The notes under the pieces are model-generated. The model did no database searches and was not told the origin of the DNA. It saw only the letters and a list, made by a program, of their open reading frames with translations. A DNA stretch of 64,000 bases from NCBI RefSeq assembly GCF_949628215.1, contig NC_134297.1, positions 992,001-1,056,000 of the forward strand, given 5' to 3'. Source of the stretch: Phalacrocorax aristotelis. Lineage: Eukaryota > Chordata > Aves > Suliformes > Phalacrocoracidae. The translations under genes were made by a program, and so were the position numbers. Of the stretch, positions 11,125-20,086 are shown piece after piece (the first letter of the stretch is position 1; the number at the start of each line of letters is the position of its first letter).

Positions 11125-12141
11125 GGTAAAAACTGGCTAGGTGGCGGAGCTCAGAGAGCTGCGGCGAACGGAGCTAAACCCGCTTGGCGGCCGGTCACGA
11201 GCGGGGTTCCCCAGAGCTCAGTGCTGGGGCCGGTCTTGTTTAGTATCAGTGATCTGGATGAGGAGATTCAGTGCGCCCTCAGTAAGCTTGCAGGTGACAC
11301 CAAACTGGGCAGGGGTGTCGATCTGCTCGAGGGTAGGAGGGCTCTACAGAGGGACCTGGACAGGCTGGATCAATGGGCCGAGGCCAGTTGTGTGAGGTTT
11401 AACAAGGCCAAGTGCCGGGTCCTGCCCTTGGGTCACACCAACCCCAGGCAAGGCCCCAGGCCTGGGGCAGAGGGGCTGGGAAGTGCCTGGCGGAGAAGGC
11501 CCCGGGGGTGCTGGCTGACAGCCGGCTGGGCATGAGCCAGCAGTGCCCAGGTGGCCAAGGAGGCCACCAGCCCCCGGGCTTGTGCCAGCACTGGGGTGGC
11601 TAGCAGGAGCTGGGCAGGGATGGGGCCCCTGTGCTCGGCCCTGGGGAGGCCCCACCTCGAATGCTGGGCTCAGGGTTGGGCCCCTCGGGACAAGCAGGGC
11701 CTTGAGGGGCTGGAGCGTGTCCAGAGAAGGGCAGCGGGGCTGGGGCAGGGTCTGGAGCACAAGTGTGCTGGGGGGCGGCTGGGGGGGTTTAGCCTGGAGA
11801 AGGGGAGGCTGAGGGGAGCCCTTCTCGCTCTCTGCAGCTGCCTGAGAGGGGCTGGAGTGAGGGGGGGGTCGGTCTCTGCTCCCAAGTCACCAGTGATAGA
11901 ACGAGATGAAACGGCCTCAAGCTGCGTCAGGGGAGGTTTAAACTGGATATTAGGAAAAAAATTCTTTACTGAAAGATGGTCAGGCACTGGCACAGGCTGC
12001 CCAGAGAGGTGGGGTGTTCAAAAAAAAGGTGTAGCCGTGGCACTTGGGGACATGGTTTAGGAGGCCCTGGGGGTGTTGGGTTGGGGGTTGGACTTGATCC
12101 TAGACGTCTTTTCCAACCTTATTGGTTCCAAGATTCTATGA
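11125..12141 (+). mobile_element. CR1 non-LTR retrotransposon, 5'-truncated
   Basis: The sequence follows the 3' kilobase of an avian CR1 LINE. It starts inside the reverse-transcriptase region: a [12 protein letters not shown] motif near 11200, then DDT-like GDTKL near 11300, then [10 protein letters not shown]. It continues through the C-terminal part and the 3' UTR to the typical end TTCTATGA at 12141. The coding frame is interrupted and shortened relative to a full element (for example, bases are missing around the RT FADD motif), so the copy is dead. No target-site duplication was recognised. It lies between ZPR1 and APOA5, with its 3' end 140 bases from the APOA5 stop codon and in opposite orientation to both genes. 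Confidence 0.93.
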
Positions 12142-12280
12142 CTGAGCCGGTCCCACCCCCACCACCCGCTGCCCCTGCGCTCCCCCCAGGCAAAGCCCAC
12201 TGTCCCCCTCCCACTGCTGCCCTCACTGCACCAGCCCTCTGCCCCCCCACCCACCCCAGTGCCACGGTTCCCCCGGGCCG
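12142..12280. other. APOA5 3' flank without a recognisable poly(A) signal
   Basis: This C-rich spacer between the APOA5 stop codon and the CR1 contains no AATAAA or ATTAAA on the minus strand. None is seen in the CR1 either. The first minus-strand AATAAA downstream is at about 11072-11077, just upstream of ZPR1. Confidence 0.6.
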
Positions 12281-13732
12281 TCAGCGGGCCTCGCCGCCCC
12301 GCTCGCCCAGGCTGTGGGCCAGGTCTCTCCAGAGGGCGTCGAGACGGGCATGGAGGTCCTCCATGGGCTGGGGGCTGTCCTGCAGGTCCCCCGGGTAGGG
12401 AGGCCGGGAGGAGGAGAGCTTCAGTCTCATCTCCTCCGTCTCCTGGTCGAGGGCCCGGGTGAAGTCCTGGATCTGGAGGTATGTCTCCCTCCGGAACTCC
12501 TCCACCTGCCGCTGCACCTCCCGGGCCAGGTCCTCTGTGTAGCGGTCTGTGGGGGTCGGTGGCTGCCGGAGGCTGCCGGGGTAGAGGCTCAGCTTCGCCT
12601 TGAGCTGCTCCAGATTCCCCTGGATCTTCTGGTGGAGGTCCCTCGCATTCTGGGTCAGCTTCACGGAGAGCTCCTGGATGTACTGGTTGAGCTTCTCCGG
12701 GCTGGCCTGGGTGTGAGGGACGACGTTCCTGTGCAGCTCCTCCACGTTGCGGTGGATCTCGGTCACCAGCCTGTCCGCGTAGGGGCGGAAAATGTCCTTC
12801 ACCTGGTCGGTGTGGAACGCGATCTTGTCGGCGTAATGAGCCACGAACTTCTGGACCTCGTCCGCGCCCTCGAGGAGCTGAGCCGTCACCTCCCGACTGG
12901 GCATGAGGCGCCGCCGGAGCTCCCGGGCTTTCAGGGACACCTGGTCCAGCAGCTCCTCCGTGAACGGCTGCAGCCGGTAGCGAAGATCTTCCAGGTGCTT
13001 GCCGACCTTGTGGTGGGCTTCGTCCACGTACGGGGACAGTTTCACCCTCAGGCTCTCCAGCTCTTTCCTGATGAGCTTCCGCAGGCTGTCCGAGTCGTGG
13101 TAGAGCCGGGGCTGGAGGCCTCTGTTGAGGGGCGCCAGCTTCTCCAGGAAGTTTTCCATGTAGCCGACCCCATCCTGAGTGCTTTCCTTCAGGTTTCTGC
13201 ATGAGACAGCACTCAGAGTTACTGAGCACCCCTGACTTACCGCGGCATCTCTGCCCTGCCCTCACACACCCTTCATAAAAACTGTTGAGAGCCACAAGTG
13301 CCGTTCCCGTGAGCTTTTCTGTTCCTGGGGAAAGAGAAACGGGGGCCGACCCGTGTCGGTGGGGCCCGGGGGGAGCTTGCGGAGGGACCACAGGCAGTTA
13401 CCCAGGATGGGCGCTGCGAGGCAAGCCCCTGGAGCAGCGTACTCACGCAGTATCCCTGCCCAGCTTGCTGCTCTGCGCCTGCTCCGGGCTGTCCTTGTCA
13501 CTCGTCAGCTGGCTGAGGTACTCCCAGAAGCCGCTCCTTGCCAGCTCGGCTGGCGACACTGTGGGCAGGAGGGCAGCGGTCAGCAGGGTGGCCGGGGAGC
13601 TGCCCTGCCTGCGTCCTGGCTCTGCCCCGGCCTGCCGCCGCCCGCCATCCATCCCCAAGCGAGCTCCGACACTTGGCACCCACCCAGGAAGGTTGCCAGG
13701 AGGGCGAGGAGAAGCGCAGCCTTCAGAGGCAT
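12281..13732 (-). CDS. APOA5: Apolipoprotein A-V
   Basis: ApoA-V is a secreted liver protein that promotes lipoprotein-lipase action on triglyceride-rich particles. Coding exons: 13732-13684 (signal peptide MPLKAALLLALLATFL), 13558-13447, 13196-12281; 1029 bases, 342 residues (human 366). Landmarks match human: SGFWEYLSQLTSDK after the signal, MENFLEKLAPL, repeated amphipathic blocks with PYVDEAH, PFTEELL and PYADRLV, then RETYLQIQDFTRALDQETEEM and a C terminus ARLDALWRDLAHSLGE. A noncoding first exon about 14045-14013 is likely, with donor at 14012 and acceptor before 13759. The stretch that in human carries the heparin/GPIHBP1-binding basic cluster reads ELSVKLTQNARDLHQK and has fewer basic residues. 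APOA4 lies upstream in the same orientation. Confidence 0.96.
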
Positions 13733-14067
13733 GGTCTGCCAGGCCGGCGTGCCGCTGTGCTGCAGGGAGAGGGAGGAGAGGAACGCGTTAGCTCACGCCA
13801 CGGTGCAGGTCTCCTCTCTGAGGGCTCACGGGTCAGTGATCCCTGCGCTTTGCGCCTCCCCCTCGCTGCTTTCCACAAGGACCTCGCTCCTGGGGTCCCC
13901 CCTAGCACAATCGGCACCCATGTGAAGCAGCGCCCGGCTCCTCCGGCCGGACAAAGTTAAACCAGGCAACGAGGTCAGTTTAGCCCCTGCAGGGCTACCC
14001 ACCAGTCCTCACCCAGCTCCTGGTTGCCTCCCGTGTCCCTCCTTCCGGGAGCCGGCCTGCGGCTCCC

Positions 14068-14075
14068 CTTATATA
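14068..14075 (-). promoter_or_regulatory. APOA5: APOA5 TATA box (TATATAAG)
   Basis: TATATAAG on the minus strand lies about 340 bases upstream of the APOA5 start codon. A start site 25-30 bases downstream (about 14040-14045) would give a noncoding exon ending at a good donor at 14012-14011. A FOXA-type TGTAAACA is at 14149-14156, about 75 bases upstream of the TATA box, which fits liver expression. Confidence 0.7.
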
Positions 14076-14079
14076 CGCC

Positions 14080-15780
14080 CGGTGGGCGGCAGAGGAGCGC
14101 GGGCGATAAGGCCCACCTGCAGGGGTAGGCTTTTTGGACCTCACTCCATGTAAACACAACGTGGAGGTCTGCAGACGTTCCGGAGAGGTGACGTGGGGGC
14201 CGGTCACCTGACCGCCCCCTGCCCCTTCGCCTGCCCCGCACCGCTGCTGTCCCACCGGCCGGCTGGCCTGACCTCGCTGCGGCCGCAGGCAGCCTTAACC
14301 CCCTCGGGCCTGCGAGGCTGCGCTGCCCTGCTCCTCCCTGAGCATCTCCCGGGCAGAGATCTCCCACCGGAGCTGCTCCAACGCCGGCCGGGCGCCATCC
14401 TGCTGGATCAGCCCTTGTTTTCCCTGTGATAAGGGATATCTGATGCTTGCTCTGCAGGATTCTCGGGATGAGGCTGACCCTGCCCTCGCAGCCGACCTTT
14501 GCATCGCAGAGCAAACAGTGGATGGGAGCTGCTGGGGTGGCGAGGGGGTGCAGAGCAGCAAGAGGGAGGCTGGGATGGGGACACCAGCTGCAGCTCGCTG
14601 GCTGGCAGCTCCTGTCGCAGGGGCTCGCAGCCCAAAAGGCGAGGAAAGGGAGCCTGGAGCCCCAGGATGGGGCCAGGGTGGGTGCGGGAGGATGAGCCTG
14701 GCTCCGGCCGTGCCAGGGAAGGGTGAAACGAGCGCAGTGGCCTTGCCTGCAGCCCGGGCAAGACAGCACACCTCCCATGTGGGCTGCCTGCTTGCAAACT
14801 GCCAGCTGCGTGGCCCCACTTCCCACCGGGGTACCAAACCCGGCGGTTTTGGTGTATGTCCTTTGCAAGTTGCTTTTCTCCCCGGGAAAAAAAATGGTAA
14901 ATTTTTCAGCTCGGCTCTCTTCTGCGTGAAGAGTGCCGGCTGCTGACGTCAGGCTTTTAAATCAGGAGAGCGCTGCAATGTTTGCGCTGAAGCAACCCAG
15001 CAAACAGGGCCCCGCTGGGACCAACGGCTCCCCGGTGGGGCTGGGTTGCGTGTTCGGGGCGCAGGGCACCCTATGGTGGAGGGCAAAGTCCGCCACACCG
15101 CACGGGTGAGACTCCGAGCAGTCGCCAACACTCCTCCGCCACCAAAGTCCAACCCTGCTCCCTCAGCCCTGCGGACACGCGGGGTTGCCCTGAGCAGCCC
15201 CGGCCACGCTCCCATCCCAAGGCTTCTGCCGCTGCAGCCCACATGGGGAGTCCCTCTGCCGTGGGAGCGGTCCTCGGGGGGCATCCACCAGCAGAGCGTC
15301 GTGGGCGCTTGCTGTGGCCATAGCGCCAGTCCTCCTCTTCTCCCTGAGCTGGGAAGCTCCTGGGGAGAAGGGCTCTCTCCCGCCAGTCTGGCATCAGGGC
15401 ACAGTCCCCGCAGGGCCATGGGGTGGGGGGATGTGGTGACCGTCACCCACCCAGAACAGCCTGCAAAGACCTGTCCCCCACGGCGGTGGTGGATGGCCCC
15501 GCTGCAGTGAGGATGCTCGGCTGTACACCGGGGCTCTGGGCCCACCAGAGCTGTGGGCTCACCTCGCTGCCCCCAGTCCCCCCACAGTGCCCGCATGCCT
15601 GTGCCGGGACCGAGACCCCCGCCCGCTTGGCCCACCTCTGTTCCCTCTCCCAGGTGCACCAGGACCTGAGTGCGGGTGTGATGCTCTCCCCTTGGAGCAG
15701 CTGGACCTCGTGCCCCTGGTTGCCCGTCCTGGGGCAGGGCAGCGGGGTGTGGATGAGGCGGACAGACACAGACCGGTACA
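14080..15780. other. APOA5-APOA4 intergenic region
   Basis: About 1.7 kb separate the APOA5 promoter from the APOA4 3' end. Apart from the FOXA-type site next to the APOA5 promoter, I see GATA-type motifs (GATAAGG at 14104 and GTGATAAGGG near 14427) and a perfect palindromic cAMP-response element, TGACGTCA, at 14944-14951. No gene, repeat or coding frame is supported here; the open frames on both strands are GC-driven. Confidence 0.5.
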
Positions 15781-15798
15781 TGCATCACAAGGGGTCAG

Positions 15799-15804
15799 TT
15801 TATT
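15799..15804 (-). terminator. APOA4: APOA4 poly(A) signal (AATAAA)
   Basis: AATAAA on the minus strand lies about 95 bases past the APOA4 stop codon and gives a short 3' UTR of the usual size for this gene family. Confidence 0.85.
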
Positions 15805-15897
15805 TCTGCCATGGGCAGCGGCTGTGAACGCTCGCGGTGAGGGGGTACGGATGGCCACCCCACGCCCCCTCCCCGTGGCAGTCGGGGTGGGGGGGTC

Positions 15898-17239
15898 TCA
15901 GTTCTCCGCCGGCTGGGCAGTGCTGAGGAAGGCAGCCACCTTCTCCCGCACCTCCTTCTCCAGCAGCTCCAGGTGGTCCTCCACCCCGGCAGCGCCCGAG
16001 TCCAGCTTCCCTCGCATCTCCTCCAGCCGCGTCACCAGCTGCTGCCCGAAGGCCTCGCCGAAGGGGGCTGCCTGCCGCCGGAAAGCCTCCAGCGTCTGCC
16101 CCACGCGCTCGTCCAGCTGCTGGGCCAAGGGTGCCAGCCGCTGCCGCAGGCTCTCGGCGTCGCTGCCCGCCACCTGCCGCAGCTCCTGGGCCAGCGGGCT
16201 GAGCTGGGCACGCAGCTCCTCCGAGCTGGCGGCCAGGCGGGTGCGCAGCTCCTCCGCCACCCGCTCCATCTGCCCCGTCAGGCTCTCCAGCTGCCGGTTG
16301 AGGCTTTCCTGCACCTCCTGGGTGTAGGGGCTGAGCCCCTTCCGCAGCTCCTCCACGCTCTTCCCCACCTGCACCTTCAGGTCGTCGGCCAGGGGAGACA
16401 GCCGCTCCTTCAGGCTCTCCACCCCGCCGTCGATCTGCTGCTGCAGCCGGTCAGCGTAGGGGCTGAGGGAGGCCTTGATGCTCTCGGTGTTGCCCTGCAG
16501 CTTCTCCCGCAGCTCGGCGGCGTAGGGCTCCAGCGCCTGCCGCAGCTCCACGGCCCCGCGGTCCACCTGGGAGCGCAGCTCCTCGGCGTAGGGGCTCATC
16601 TTGGCTTGCAGCTGGCGGATGTTGGTGCCGATCTGCTGGTGCACCTCGTCGGCATAGGGCGCCAGCTTGGCCTGCAGCTCCGCCAGCTCCTTACGGATCT
16701 GCTCCTTCAGCCGCTGCGAGTCCTGCGCCAGCCGCGCCTGCAGCTCCGTGGCGAAGGGCACCAGCCGTTGCTGCAGGTCCTCGGCGTACGAGTTGATGCT
16801 CTGCAGGTTGCTCTTCAGCAGGGTGCTGGGGAGAGGGGGGACGTCAGCACCCCGGTGCACCCACGGCCCCCTCCCGTGCCCGGCACCTCCCGGCTGCCGC
16901 AGTGACCTCCCCGTCAGCCCACGGCTCCACTCACTTGAGCTGCTTGGTGATCTCGGCTTGCTGCAGCTGGTCCACCGTCTCCTTGGCATTGCTGCCCAGC
17001 TCGGTGAAGTACTTCCAGAGCACGCTGGCCACCTCGTCCGGGCTGACGTCAGCCCGTGCCCCTGCAAGCGGATGCTGAGGTCAGCACTGGCATGGCCCTG
17101 CTCAGCAGCTCCCCCGGGGTCATCCGGTCCCCATCCCTGGCCCAGGGCAGCATCACCCTCCCGGCATCGGGCACCCGCACGCCACCTCACCTGCAACTGC
17201 AAGGAGCACCAGGACAAGGGCGGCCGCCTTCGGAGACAT
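15898..17239 (-). CDS. APOA4: Apolipoprotein A-IV
   Basis: ApoA-IV is a secreted exchangeable apolipoprotein of intestine and liver, carried on chylomicrons and HDL. Coding exons: 17239-17191, 17061-16935, 16825-15898; 1104 bases, 367 residues, about the length of chicken apoA-IV (human is longer at 396). Exon 1 encodes the signal peptide [17 protein letters not shown]. The mature protein starts near [20 protein letters not shown]. The long last exon is a series of about a dozen 22-residue amphipathic repeats with Pro-Tyr-Ala-type starts ([44 protein letters not shown]), ending AQPAEN. A noncoding exon about 17390-17364 with donor GTGAGC and an acceptor before 17257 is likely. It is divergent from APOC3 and upstream of APOA5. 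Confidence 0.97.
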
Positions 17240-17414
17240 CCTGAGCGCTGGGGACGCCTGCAGGAGCGCAGGGTAGAGATGAGGGGAGCCCCGGGGACCA
17301 GCAGCCCCCCAGCCCCGTGCCGCCACCACCAGCTCTCCCCACCTCCCCACTGCAGCCGCTCACCTGCGCTGCTGCTGGGTGCGGGTACCTGCTGCGCCGG
17401 GGAGTGCCTGGCTG

Positions 17415-17422
17415 CTATTTAT
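17415..17422 (-). promoter_or_regulatory. APOA4: APOA4 TATA box (ATAAATAG)
   Basis: CTGCATAAATAGC on the minus strand sits about 180 bases upstream of the APOA4 start codon; transcription should begin near 17390. The same 13 bases form the APOA1 core promoter. A TAAAGTCCA half site (HNF4-type) reads on the minus strand at 17487-17479, about 60 bases further upstream. Confidence 0.75.
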
Positions 17423-17429
17423 GCAGCCC

Positions 17430-18588
17430 GAGCGCCCTTGGCGCCTTCCACGCAGGCCTGTGACACAGGCCCCAGGCTTGGACTTTAGCAAGGTCGCGAC
17501 GTGGAAGCGCCTGACGTGCACGCAGCCCTGACATCACCCGCAGCCCTGCCAGCTCCCGGCAGGGTGTCAGGGCAGAGAGGGGTGGGGGTACGCACAGGCA
17601 CCCCAGGGCTGAGCGGCTCCTGGGGAGAGGGGCCCCGGGGGAGAGGGGACGGCGTGCCGTGGGGGGCAGCCCCCCGGCTCCGCGCCTCCGTGGGATGCAG
17701 CAATGGCCCCGCCGGTGCTGGCTGTGCAGTACCCAGGTGTGGCAGGGCACAGGGGCTGGGGTATGCTGCGGGGACCTCTCGGCCCGGCTGTGCTGTGCCG
17801 GGGGTGCGCGGTGGGGCAGGACACGGGCTCAGGGAGGGTGCTGTGATGGATAAGCAGGGGCACAGGACACCGCGCGCATGCAGGATAGCACCTAGGGCAA
17901 GCCCCGCCGCAGGGAACGGCCAAGACCCCCCAGCTGTGGGACGTGACGTCCAGGCGGTGCCAGTGTGCCCTTGACCAGAGATGGGACCCACATGTGACCC
18001 TGGCCATGGGCTTCAGGCTCTCGGCATATGCCTCGGGTTCTCAGCCCACCCGCTCCCCAGTGGACCAGCTCCAGGCTGGAGACTGGGGTGATGTGGGGCG
18101 AAGGGCACAGCCAGGGATCAGCCAGGCGTCACCAATGCCAAGGTCCAAAGAGCTGTCGTGGTGTCGCACAGGCACACATCACCCGCCTGCGCCTTCCCGG
18201 GCGGCATCCGCCCCAGCCGAGGCAGCCGCACGGTGCCCCGGCACAGCCGGCCCGGTGGCATCGCGCCCGGGGCCAGTGCCGCTGGATGTCACCCTTGTGC
18301 TGTGCGCGCCCACGCCAGCCCCAGGCCTGTCCCCGCGACTGCCCTCGCCGTGGTGCGCCCCGCAGCGCGCACCAGGCCGGCTGCGCACACGCCGGCGAGC
18401 ACATGCACACGCATGCACACGCATGCGCGCGCATGCAGGCGCATGCAGAGCCCCTAGCCAGGCCCCCGCAGCCTTGGTCCCCGAGGCATTTCCCAACTCC
18501 TGGCCGGGAGGCAGGCCCCTCTGCAGCAAAGCTGGCAGCAGAGCGGTCTCTGCAGACGCGCCCCCTCCCTGGCCAGCCCCGCCGCCCC
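17430..18588. promoter_or_regulatory. APOA4-APOC3 divergent intergenic region (probable shared enhancer)
   Basis: About 1.2 kb lie between the head-to-head APOA4 and APOC3 promoters. In mammals this interval carries an enhancer that drives the whole cluster in liver and gut. Here I see an HNF4-type half site near APOA4 (17479-17487), several GC boxes, a weak DR1-like GGGGCGAAGGGCA near 18096, and an alternating purine-pyrimidine tract at about 18390-18450. Enhancer function is inferred from position and not shown by the sequence. Confidence 0.5.
18390..18450. repeat. Alternating purine-pyrimidine (Z-DNA-prone) tract with CACGCATG units
   Basis: About 60 bases are mostly alternating purine-pyrimidine, with repeated GCATGCACAC and GCGCGC stretches. 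Such sequence can adopt left-handed DNA under negative supercoiling. It lies about 180-240 bases upstream of the APOC3 TATA box. Confidence 0.75.
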
Positions 18589-18601
18589 TGACCTTTGCAC
18601 A
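18589..18601 (+). promoter_or_regulatory. APOC3: HNF4-type DR1 element of the APOC3 promoter
   Basis: TGACCTTTGCACA lies 30 bases upstream of the APOC3 TATA box. Human APOC3 has a nearly identical HNF4-binding element (TGACCTTTGCCCA, known as C3P) at the same place, so this is a conserved nuclear-receptor site driving liver and intestinal expression. Confidence 0.8.
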
Positions 18602-18630
18602 AACACCCCCGGAGGCGGCTGTGAGGAGGG

Positions 18631-18636
18631 TATAAA
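18631..18636 (+). promoter_or_regulatory. APOC3: APOC3 TATA box (TATAAA)
   Basis: A perfect TATAAA is followed about 25-30 bases later by a likely start near 18660. The short noncoding first exon ends at 18679 at a consensus donor (GTGAGT), and the next exon starts at 18801, two bases before the ATG. Confidence 0.85.
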
Positions 18637-18802
18637 GTGGGAGCCCGGGGCCGCCCCCGCGGAGCACAGCCCGGCGCAGGTGAGTGGGGAAGCCCCCGGC
18701 GAGGGTCATGCCAGGAGGGGGATGGGGACGGGGTCGAGGCCCTCGCGGGCGTGCGGGCCCTTGGCTGCCACCCGCACGATGTGCTCTGCTCTCTCCCCAG
18801 CC

Positions 18803-19305
18803 ATGAAGGCGTCGCTCCTGCTCGTGCTCGTCTGCGCGGCTGTCCTGGCGGCGGGAACAAGTAAGGGGTGGGCGAGGGCTGTGGCAGGAGGAGGGGGATG
18901 GGGCTCGGGGTGCTAGGGTGCGTGCACGGCGGGGGGGCACAGCCCCATGGCCCCATCGCTCCGCTCCTGTGCCTGCAGGGACCGACACGCCCAAGGAGCC
19001 GGAGGCGCTGGTGAAGAAGGTGCAGGAGTACGCCCAGAAAGCCGTGGCCATGGCCAAGAGCGCCTTCACCACGGTGCAGGAGTCGGAGGTGGCTCAGCAG
19101 GCCAGGTGCCCCCACGCCCCGCCTCCAGCCCGAGCACCCGACCCTGCCGCCCCGCTGCCTGCGGGGGACCCCAGACAGTGCCCCGCTCTGAGCCCCCTCC
19201 CCTTACAGGCAATGGCTGTCGGACAACGCCAACCTCATGAAGGAGCGCCTGGCCAGGCTGAAGGAGCAGCTGGTGGAGCTCTGGAAGCCGACGCCAGCCA
19301 AGTAG
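18803..19305 (+). CDS. APOC3: Apolipoprotein C-III
   Basis: ApoC-III is a small secreted apolipoprotein that slows lipoprotein lipase and hepatic remnant uptake. Coding exons: 18803-18860, 18979-19105, 19209-19305; 282 bases, 93 residues (human 99). The signal peptide is MKASLLLVLVCAAVLAAG. The mature protein begins about TDTPKEPEALVKKVQEYAQK, with amphipathic helices and the family motif AFTTVQESEVAQQAR at the exon 3/4 junction, as in human. The C terminus ends WKPTPAK; the human Pro-Thr-Ser tail with the O-glycosylated threonine is shortened. It is the only plus-strand gene of the cluster, divergent from APOA4 and convergent with APOA1. Confidence 0.95.
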
Positions 19306-19379
19306 CCCTGCCAGGGGCTGGCCGGGGGCCATCTGGGCTGGGGACCCCCCAGCTCCCCACCCGCTGTCGCAGTTCTTGC

Positions 19380-19385
19380 AATAAA
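19380..19385 (+). terminator. APOC3: APOC3 poly(A) signal (AATAAA)
   Basis: AATAAA lies 75 bases after the APOC3 stop codon, preceded by a C-rich short 3' UTR. Confidence 0.85.
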
Positions 19386-19389
19386 GCGG

Positions 19390-19840
19390 CGCTGAAGCAG
19401 ACGGCTGTGGCGGCATCACTGGGGGGTGGTGAGGAGGAGCGTGCACTGCAGGGCAAGGAAGGGCTGGGGCAGACGCCTGCGTGCCACGGCATCACTGGGG
19501 AGGTGCCGCCACCCCACGTACGCGTGCTCAGGGGTGCTGCTCCCCCCAGCCGTGAGGATCCAGCGTCTGCTAACCAGCGCCTGCCCTGCTCCACCGTGCT
19601 GGCAGAGCCCTTTGTGCAGGGGGAGGCGTGGCGGGGCCGAGCCTGGCTGCACCCTGGGCAGAGCCGGGCTCCGTGGCAGGGGTAGCCCAGGGCACCCACC
19701 CACCAGCTCCCCGTCCCCCCCCACTCCCACCGGCTGCCCCCAGCACCCCTGCCCGCAGCACCCCACGCCCCCAGCACTGCGCATGGGCTGCCCCCCTCCA
19801 GCATCCACTGCAAAGACTGAGCCAGCTCCAATAACTTAGG
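19390..19840. other. APOC3-APOA1 convergent spacer
   Basis: About 450 bases separate the facing poly(A) signals of APOC3 and APOA1. It is GC-rich with no supported gene or repeat. Open frames on both strands are by-products of base composition. Confidence 0.6.
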
Positions 19841-19845
19841 TCAGG

Positions 19846-19851
19846 TTTATT
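19846..19851 (-). terminator. APOA1: APOA1 poly(A) signal (AATAAA)
   Basis: AATAAA on the minus strand lies about 235 bases past the APOA1 stop codon. Confidence 0.85.
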
Positions 19852-20086
19852 CGACAAAAGGAAGGCAAAGCTGAGATTGGCACTGGTTTCGGGGCGGGGA
19901 GGCGGTGGGATGGGAGGAGGGGGTTCCCCAGGGAGGATGCCCCAGGGCTGGCCTGGCCCGGGGCTCCCGCAGCCTGTCCCCAGAGCCCTGCCCCAGGGGG
20001 AAGCACCCCGGGCAGGGCAGGGAGCGGCCCTGGGGTGGCTGTGGGAGAGGGACCGGGGTCAGTCCCTGGCTGCGCCGGCCAGCAGC

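Noticed and set aside
10996-11535. A possible intact reverse-transcriptase gene
   Set aside because: The frame covers only a shortened RT fragment of a 5'-truncated CR1 and begins in ZPR1 promoter DNA.
12314-13204. Plus-strand 296-codon open frame opposite APOA5
   Set aside because: Antisense by-product of the amphipathic-repeat coding exon, also seen opposite APOA4 and APOA1.
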